Shown piece after piece: positions 1 through 3,688 of a DNA stretch of 5,694 nucleotides; positions within the stretch are counted from its first letter, which is position 1, and each line of letters begins with the position of its first letter. Origin of the DNA: Ktedonobacterales bacterium (lineage in GTDB: Bacteria; Chloroflexota; Ktedonobacteria; Ktedonobacterales; JADMIN01); the NCBI GenBank assembly GCA_015478575.1, contig JADMIN010000201.1, forward strand, positions 1-5,694, given 5' to 3'. The translations under genes were made by a program, and so were the position numbers. Below the pieces are notes generated by a model, which worked only from the letters and a program-made list of their open reading frames with translations, was not told the DNA's origin and did no database searches.

Positions 1-2
1 GT

Positions 3-728
3 TTGGAGTACACCCCACCGGCCGGCAAGGCGGGCGAGGCGCTGGATAGCATCACCCGCACAACCCAGCGCGAGGTGCATGAGGACCTGGAGAACTTCCG
101 CCGCGTCGTCAGCGGCCAAGCGGGTGTCCACCCACGTGACCTGGAGCCAGAGGCCGCGTACCACGGCGATCTGGAACAAATCTTTGGTTCGCTCGCCAAT
201 GTGGCGGTGTGGGGTGTCGTCGGCGGCACGATCGCCCACTACGTCATGGATCGCATTGTCGAGCCGCATCCGCTCCGCAACGCTTCGAGTATCCTCACCG
301 CCCCGAAGGCGTATGTGGTTGGCAAGAGGCTCGGTATCACGCGCACGCCCCTGCCTTTCACCACAGGGCAATCGCCACAGTCCAAGGTCGCGGGCTACAT
401 CTTCGGTATCGCGACTGGCGCTTCGATTCTCGCCTCGGCAACGTTGCGACTGACGAACCGCAAGCAAGATGCGCTCTTTGTGGGGCAGTGGGCACCGACG
501 TTCTTGGGTCTTGGTGCGCTCGCTCGCTTCATCGGTGACAGCGGCATCAAGACACCGGCGCTCGGTCAGAAGGCCAGTTGGGCGTTCTCCACCGCCGCGC
601 TTGGCGCGATCTTCACGTCGCTGTTCTGGCACGCCAAGGGCTACCGGCGCCAGGGCCTCTTCGTGGGGCAGTGGGCGCCGACGCTCATGGTGGCCGCCGC
701 GCTCGCTCGCATCTACCGACCCGGCTAA
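3..728 (+). CDS. Membrane protein with duplicated two-helix unit, 5' end cut by window
   Basis: Function not recognised. The frame is open to the left edge; TTG at position 3 is only the first possible start and the true start is probably upstream. The visible 241 residues begin with a charged, soluble stretch (about 1-57), followed by about five hydrophobic segments near 60-82, 130-150, 158-178, 191-210 and 219-237, so it is probably an inner-membrane protein. Residues 130-178 and 191-239 align without gaps over 49 positions. Both end in LFVGQWAPT, then about five variable residues, then ALAR. The 27 bases coding for this motif (474-500 and 657-683) match at 25 positions, so the duplication is recent or under strong constraint. 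I recall similar FVGxWxPT repeats in uncharacterised Chloroflexota proteins, but cannot confirm this. The gene ends 11 nt before a large hairpin and converges on the HNH gene. It is very likely a real gene; its role is unknown. Confidence 0.8.
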   Translation: MEYTPPAGKAGEALDSITRTTQREVHEDLENFRRVVSGQAGVHPRDLEPEAAYHGDLEQIFGSLANVAVWGVVGGTIAHYVMDRIVEPHPLRNASSILTAPKAYVVGKRLGITRTPLPFTTGQSPQSKVAGYIFGIATGASILASATLRLTNRKQDALFVGQWAPTFLGLGALARFIGDSGIKTPALGQKASWAFSTAALGAIFTSLFWHAKGYRRQGLFVGQWAPTLMVAAALARIYRPG

Positions 729-739
729 ACCCGGCGGGC

Positions 740-777
740 GCTGGCCGCGTGAGCTTCCAGAAGCTCACGCGGCCAGC
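740..777 (+). terminator. Perfect 17-bp stem-loop after the membrane-protein gene
   Basis: Positions 740-756 and 761-777 are perfectly complementary around the 4-base loop CCAG (757-760). The stem begins 11 nt after the TAA at 726-728, where a terminator would sit. No T-run follows on either strand, so it is either an intrinsic terminator lacking a U-tract, a 3'-end stabiliser, or a palindrome with another role. The structure is seen directly; the terminator function is inferred from position. Confidence 0.5.
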
Positions 778-835
778 CCAGGCAGCAGGTGTGCGGCTCG
801 ATGAGGCCAAGAATGGCACGCACACCTGCGCTGGG
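777..835. repeat. Long-loop inverted repeat in the convergent gap
   Basis: GCAGGTGTGCG at 785-795 is exactly matched by its reverse complement at 819-829, enclosing 23 bases. Outside it, CCCAG (777-781) pairs with CTGGG (831-835) across a 3-base and a 1-base bulge, giving 16 paired positions in all. It shares base 777 with the hairpin before it. A smaller stem, CCCTT/AAGGG around TTC (840-852), follows. It may be part of a bidirectional terminator region or a structured RNA; no family is recognised. Confidence 0.5.
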
Positions 836-860
836 CGCGCCCTTTTCAAGGGACACGCGG

Positions 861-906
861 CACAAAAGGCAGAAACGCGCCGCCAGCCCATCCGGGCTGG
901 CGGCGC
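861..906 (-). terminator. Probable Rho-independent terminator of the HNH gene
   Basis: Positions 877-889 and 894-906 form a perfect, GC-only apart from one A-T pair, 13-bp stem around a 4-base loop. Read on the - strand, the stem starts 34 nt after the HNH stop codon and is followed by an interrupted T-rich tail (GTTTCTGCCTTTTG, 863-876). Position and strand fit termination of the HNH transcript. The broken T-tract makes it weaker than the textbook form. Confidence 0.6.
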
Positions 907-940
907 ACCCTACCAGTCTGCGCGTCATCGCCGCGGCGGC

Positions 941-1480
941 TTACGCCGAGGCGCGCGAGGCGACCTGTCCAGACGTGAGGAACGCCTCATAGGCCTCGCG
1001 CAGCCCTGGATACCGCAGCAAGAAGAAGGTCGCGTACTCGTGATCGAGCGGCCGCGGCGGACGGATCAGATGCATCCCCACATCTTTGAGCAACCGATTG
1101 CCCTTGCGCCCATTACAGGCGCGGCAACACGCCACCAAATTCTCCCACGTCCCTTGCCCACCCCGCGAGCGTGGGATGATGTGATCGAGGGTCAGTTCGC
1201 GCACGCGCTTGCCACAGTACTGGCATGTCTCCTCATCACGGAGGAGTATATTCGCGCGCGTGGGGCGCAGCGCCATGCGCGGAATGCGGATGTTGGCCAA
1301 CAACTGCACAATCACTGGCTCATCAGTTGGCAAGCGCCGGGCGGAGATGCCTTCTTCGATGAGGGCGCGCATGCGTTGGTTCACGAACGCGACCTTCTGC
1401 TTTGAGAGCAGCACCACCAATCGGCGCTCTGGGATGACCGAGAGCGGCTGAAGCGATGCGTTGAGGACGAGCACCGGCAT
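941..1480 (-). CDS. Stand-alone HNH endonuclease (McrA-like family)
   Basis: A 179-residue soluble protein of the small HNH endonuclease group. The N-terminal half (1-80) starts MPVLVLNASLQPL, a conserved opening of these stand-alone bacterial HNH proteins. The nuclease module covers about 83-130. It has a zinc-ligand pair C86-x2-C89, the D99-H100 catalytic motif followed by IIPRSRGG, N114 in the WEN segment, a second cysteine pair C119-x2-C122, and N123. All key HNH residues are present, so metal-dependent DNA cleavage or nicking is expected; the target is unknown. The frame stays open for 44 residues upstream, but the ATG at 1480 has AAGGAGG nine bases before it and begins the conserved sequence, so it is the start. 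No restriction, methylase or phage gene lies beside it. A DNA-repair or defence role is possible but not shown. Confidence 0.9.
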   Translation of the reverse strand: MPVLVLNASLQPLSVIPERRLVVLLSKQKVAFVNQRMRALIEEGISARRLPTDEPVIVQLLANIRIPRMALRPTRANILLRDEETCQYCGKRVRELTLDHIIPRSRGGQGTWENLVACCRACNGRKGNRLLKDVGMHLIRPPRPLDHEYATFFLLRYPGLREAYEAFLTSGQVASRASA

Positions 1481-1489
1481 CGGCGACTC

Positions 1490-1496
1490 CCTCCTT
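1490..1496 (-). promoter_or_regulatory. Shine-Dalgarno site that fixes the HNH start
   Basis: The - strand reads AAGGAGG here, nine bases before the ATG at 1480. It is a near-perfect match to the 16S anti-Shine-Dalgarno and rules out the 44-residue longer form beginning at 1612. Confidence 0.85.
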
Positions 1497-1650
1497 CTTC
1501 CCCAGACCACAGAACACACACAGGGGGCAGAGGAACGAGCCGCCGTGGGGCCAGCGCCGACCCACACGGGAGCGCCCGCTATCTCTGCCGTCTTTGCCGC
1601 ACGCCGCTCCATGCGGCGTTGGCACAGCGCCGCGTCGGGCCGCGATCACC
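1497..1650. other. Leader of the HNH gene with a small palindrome, no gene seen
   Basis: No protein or RNA gene is supported between the HNH ribosome binding site and the tRNA terminator. The main structure is the inverted repeat ACGCCGC/GCGGCGT (1601-1607 and 1613-1619) around a 5-base loop, with TGCC/GGCA (1595-1598 and 1621-1624) extending it across small bulges. It could be an operator or leader hairpin for the HNH gene. I see no convincing -35/-10 pair in this GC-rich stretch. Confidence 0.4.
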
Positions 1651-1653
1651 AAC

Positions 1654-1683
1654 AAAAAACACGCCCTGCCGCGCAGGGCATGT
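1654..1683 (-). terminator. Rho-independent terminator downstream of tRNA-Pro
   Basis: On the - strand, GCCCTGC (1679-1673) and GCAGGGC (1669-1663) form a 7-bp GC-rich stem around a 3-base loop. Three further base pairs lie beyond one mismatch (1659-1661 with 1681-1683). The stem is followed by GTG and then six T (1659-1654). This is a classic intrinsic terminator. It lies about 100 nt after the tRNA 3' end and separates the tRNA transcript from the HNH gene. Confidence 0.8.
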
Positions 1684-1784
1684 CCTACCAGTGGTGGTTG
1701 CTGCTGGTAGTGGTGCCCCCGCCCGCATGGCGTGCTCCTCGATCTGGCCCGCCGGTCGCCCCAGGCTGGGAGAACCGGCGGTTC
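1684..1784 (-). other. Structured 3' trailer of the tRNA-Pro transcript
   Basis: Between the tRNA CCA and its terminator lie three small inverted repeats. GAACC/GGTTC with a 3-base loop (1772-1784) directly abuts the CCA. CCCAG-g-CTGGG follows (1760-1770). CTACCAG/CTGGTAG encloses 12 bases (1685-1691 and 1704-1710). The first probably marks the region processed by RNases to release the mature tRNA 3' end. No coding sequence is supported. Confidence 0.45.
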
Positions 1785-1861
1785 TGGTCGGGGTGAGAGG
1801 ACTTGAACCTCCGACCTCAGCGTCCCGAACGCTGCGCGCTAGCCGACTGCGCTACACCCCG
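1785..1861 (-). tRNA. tRNA-Pro (anticodon CGG)
   Basis: A complete 77-base cloverleaf. The acceptor is CGGGGTG/CACCCCG (7 bp). The D-stem is GCGC/GCGC with loop AGTCGGCTA. The anticodon stem CAGCG/CGCTG holds loop TTCGGGA, giving anticodon CGG, which reads proline codon CCG. The variable loop is AGGTC. The T-stem is GGAGG/CCTCT (one G-U) with loop TTCAAGT. The discriminator is A73 and the CCA end is encoded in the DNA. C1-G72, A73 and G35-G36 agree with bacterial proline identity. CCG codons are frequent in GC-rich genomes, so this is an essential or near-essential decoder. No second tRNA is beside it. Confidence 0.96.
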
Positions 1862-2117
1862 ATAGTTTCGACTGATATCCACACCGCGAGCGGGGCGCGA
1901 GATGGTGCCACGGTGGCGGTATTCCTCACGCTACCCTACTACGGCGCAAGTATATCACATGCGTTCGCCGCTCCGCAAGGGGCAACTCGCTAGGCCCTCG
2001 CTGGGCACCAGGCCGCATGTTGGCGAATGGATGCGGTCTGTGCTGGCACGGCAACGGAGCCACCTCACCAGCGAGGCGCGAGCGCACGGAGCGGGTGGCG
2101 TATGCGTAGTGGCGTCG
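1862..2117. other. Gap between tRNA-Pro and the amidase stop
   Basis: Apart from the candidate tRNA promoter, I see no gene in these 256 bases. No clear T-tailed terminator follows the amidase stop on the - strand. Only a weak 5-bp stem, CGCAT/ATGCG, is present near 2012-2034, so amidase transcripts may end by Rho or read into the tRNA. Confidence 0.4.
1949..1978 (-). promoter_or_regulatory. Candidate extended -10 promoter for tRNA-Pro
   Basis: On the - strand, TATACT (1954-1949) is preceded directly by TGA, giving an extended -10 (TGnTATAAT-like) element. TTGCGG (1978-1973) lies 18 bases upstream as a weak -35. Transcription would begin near 1942 and leave a leader of about 80 nt before the tRNA. 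The -10 is one of the few AT-rich spots in the gap. Called by eye only. Confidence 0.4.
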
Positions 2118-3644
2118 TCATGGCGTCGCGGTCAGGAACCGTGGCGCGCGGCGCGCCTGGGTCGCGTGCTCAAAGGCAGAGGCCAGTTCGATCAGCCGTG
2201 CCTCGCTGAATGCCCGACCCATCAAGGTGATGCCGATGGGCAGGCCGAAGGCATCGCCCGCGGGAACGCTGATGGCCGGATAGCCAGCGAGCGCCGCTGG
2301 CTGGGCACTGCCGCCGGTATGGTGGTCGCCGACGAGGAGATCAATTTTCCAGGCGGGGCCACCGGTTGGCATCATCAGCGCGTCGAGCTGGTGGGCCTCC
2401 ATCACCGCATCAATGCCTTCCTGCCGTGCCAGGCGGCGGTTGGTCTCCAGCGCGGCCAGGTACGCTGGCTCGGTTAACGGCCCCTTGGCCGCGGCCATCT
2501 CCAGGATCTCCTGGCCAAAGTACGGGAGTTCCTCCTCGGCGTGCGCCCGATTGAACGCGATCAGATCTTCCAGTGAATGAACCGGCGCATGAGGGCCGAG
2601 GGCGCCCAGGTAGGTATTGAGGTCCGCCTTGAATTCGTAGAGCAAGACCTCTAGCTCCGTCTCGGCTTCGCGCATCTGCTTCGCGGTCGGAATATTCGCT
2701 GGGTCCACGATCTCCGCGCCAAGCGCGCGCATCGCCTCGATGGCCCGTTCCGTGACCGCGTCAGCCTTCTCGCTGTAGCCATAATAGACCTCACGCGCGA
2801 TGCCGATGCGGGCGCCGCGCAGCCCATCAGGCGTGAGATGGCGCGTGTAGTCCGTGGCGCGCCCATCGCTCGCCTGTGTCGCCGCGTCACGCGGGTCAGG
2901 GCCAGCGATGACGCTCAACAGCACCGCCGCGTCCGCGACGGTGCGCCCGAAGGGGCCGATCGTATCCTGACTGTGGGCGATGGGGATGACGCCGGCACGG
3001 CTGGTAAGCCCAAGGGTGGGCTTGATGCCGACAACACCGTTGACCCCCGCGGGGCAGAGGATCGAGCCGTCGGTCTCGCTGCCGAGCGAAGCCGCGGCCA
3101 GATTCGCCGCGACCGCCGCCGCCGAGCCAGAGCTGGAGCCGCAGGGTGAGCGGTCGAGTGAGTACGGGTTGCGGCATTGCCCGCCGCGCCCGCTCCACCC
3201 ACTGGAGGAGTGGGTAGAGCGGAAATTGGCCCATTCGCTCAGGTTGGCCTTGCCCAAGAGCACCGCGCCAGCGGCGCGCAACCGTGCCGCCACCGTGGCA
3301 TCGTGGGCGGGGCGCGCACCCATCAGCGCGAGTGAGCCAGCGGTGGTGCGCATGGCATCCGCCGTATCAATGTTGTCCTTGAGTAGGATGGGAATACCAT
3401 GGAGCGGCCCGCGTGGACCGCTGGCGGCTCGCTCGCGGTCGAGCGCTTCCGCGATGGCCAGCGCCTCCGCATTCGTCTCGATCACGGACCGCAGCAGCGG
3501 GCCGGACTGATCCAGCGCGGCAATACGAGCGAGATACCGCTCGGTGAGTCTCCGCGCTGTCAGGTGTCCCGCCGTCATCGCGGCTTGTAGCGACGTGATT
3601 GTCGCCTCCTCTAGCTCGCCAAATGGCGCTCCCGGTCCGCTCAT
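2118..3644 (-). CDS. Amidase-signature hydrolase, probable peptide amidase
   Basis: A 508-residue enzyme of the amidase signature family, which hydrolyses C-N amide bonds with a Ser-cisSer-Lys triad. Visible residues are K89 in LLKDNID, cis-Ser S170 in the CGSSSGS loop, and nucleophile S194 in ETDGSI, 24 after S170 as in fatty acid amide hydrolase. From memory, it resembles the peptide amidase of Stenotrophomonas maltophilia along most of its length (GPLHGIP, NLSEWANFR, GWSGRGGQ, SPCGSSSGS, ETDGSI, SQDTIGP, LLYEFKA, DLIAFN). C-terminal deamidation of peptides is therefore the best guess; other amide substrates are possible. Length is normal for the family and no signal peptide is evident, so it is probably cytoplasmic. 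A frame-compatible ATG at 3665 lacks a ribosome site; the ATG at 3644 has GGAGG seven bases upstream and is chosen. It follows the Lon-like gene after 44 nt and is probably co-transcribed with it. It is not GatA: no gatB or gatC is beside it. Confidence 0.92.
   Translation of the reverse strand: MSGPGAPFGELEEATITSLQAAMTAGHLTARRLTERYLARIAALDQSGPLLRSVIETNAEALAIAEALDRERAASGPRGPLHGIPILLKDNIDTADAMRTTAGSLALMGARPAHDATVAARLRAAGAVLLGKANLSEWANFRSTHSSSGWSGRGGQCRNPYSLDRSPCGSSSGSAAAVAANLAAASLGSETDGSILCPAGVNGVVGIKPTLGLTSRAGVIPIAHSQDTIGPFGRTVADAAVLLSVIAGPDPRDAATQASDGRATDYTRHLTPDGLRGARIGIAREVYYGYSEKADAVTERAIEAMRALGAEIVDPANIPTAKQMREAETELEVLLYEFKADLNTYLGALGPHAPVHSLEDLIAFNRAHAEEELPYFGQEILEMAAAKGPLTEPAYLAALETNRRLARQEGIDAVMEAHQLDALMMPTGGPAWKIDLLVGDHHTGGSAQPAALAGYPAISVPAGDAFGLPIGITLMGRAFSEARLIELASAFEHATQARRAPRFLTATP
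3190..3222 (-). repeat. Intragenic hairpin in the amidase message with CCUCC loop
   Basis: The arms 3209-3222 and 3190-3203 pair over all 14 positions in the - strand RNA, 13 Watson-Crick plus one U-G, around a 5-base loop reading CCUCC. It lies inside codons for the conserved RSTHSSSGWSG region of the amidase. The pairing is seen directly; any role in translation or RNA stability is unknown. Confidence 0.55.
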
Positions 3645-3651
3645 CGCTTCC

Positions 3652-3656
3652 CCTCC
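3652..3656 (-). promoter_or_regulatory. Shine-Dalgarno site that fixes the amidase start
   Basis: The - strand reads GGAGG seven bases before the ATG at 3644, and it lies between the Lon-like stop (3689) and that ATG. The alternative ATG at 3665 has no purine-rich site ahead of it, which decides the shorter form. Confidence 0.75.
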
Positions 3657-3688
3657 GCTCAGCATGTCGGTGCGCGAAATAGGCCAGC

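Noticed and set aside
740..906. Inverted repeats as insertion-sequence or MITE ends
   Set aside because: The arms of different repeats do not match each other, there is no transposase, and no target-site duplication is visible.
578..1405. + strand open frame of 275 codons spanning the membrane gene end, the gap and the HNH gene
   Set aside because: It crosses three hairpins and the antisense of HNH catalytic motifs; composition is typical of a GC shadow.
1481..1612. 44-residue N-terminal extension of the HNH protein
   Set aside because: The ATG at 1480 has a near-perfect Shine-Dalgarno and begins the conserved sequence; the extension starts inside a palindrome and has no ribosome site.
1579..1728. 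49-codon - strand frame with a GAGGAG site in the tRNA trailer
   Set aside because: It reads straight through the Rho-independent terminator, using the T-run as Phe codons, and has no recognisable protein features.
1785..1861. tRNA-Pro as an integration site for a mobile element
   Set aside because: The tRNA is intact and no integrase or second copy of its 3' end is seen in the window.
2118..3644. Amidase as GatA of the Glu/Asp-tRNA amidotransferase
   Set aside because: No gatB or gatC neighbour, and the remembered motif pattern fits peptide amidases much better.
3645..3665. Amidase start at the ATG at 3665
   Set aside because: No Shine-Dalgarno upstream, whereas the ATG at 3644 has GGAGG at a seven-base spacing.
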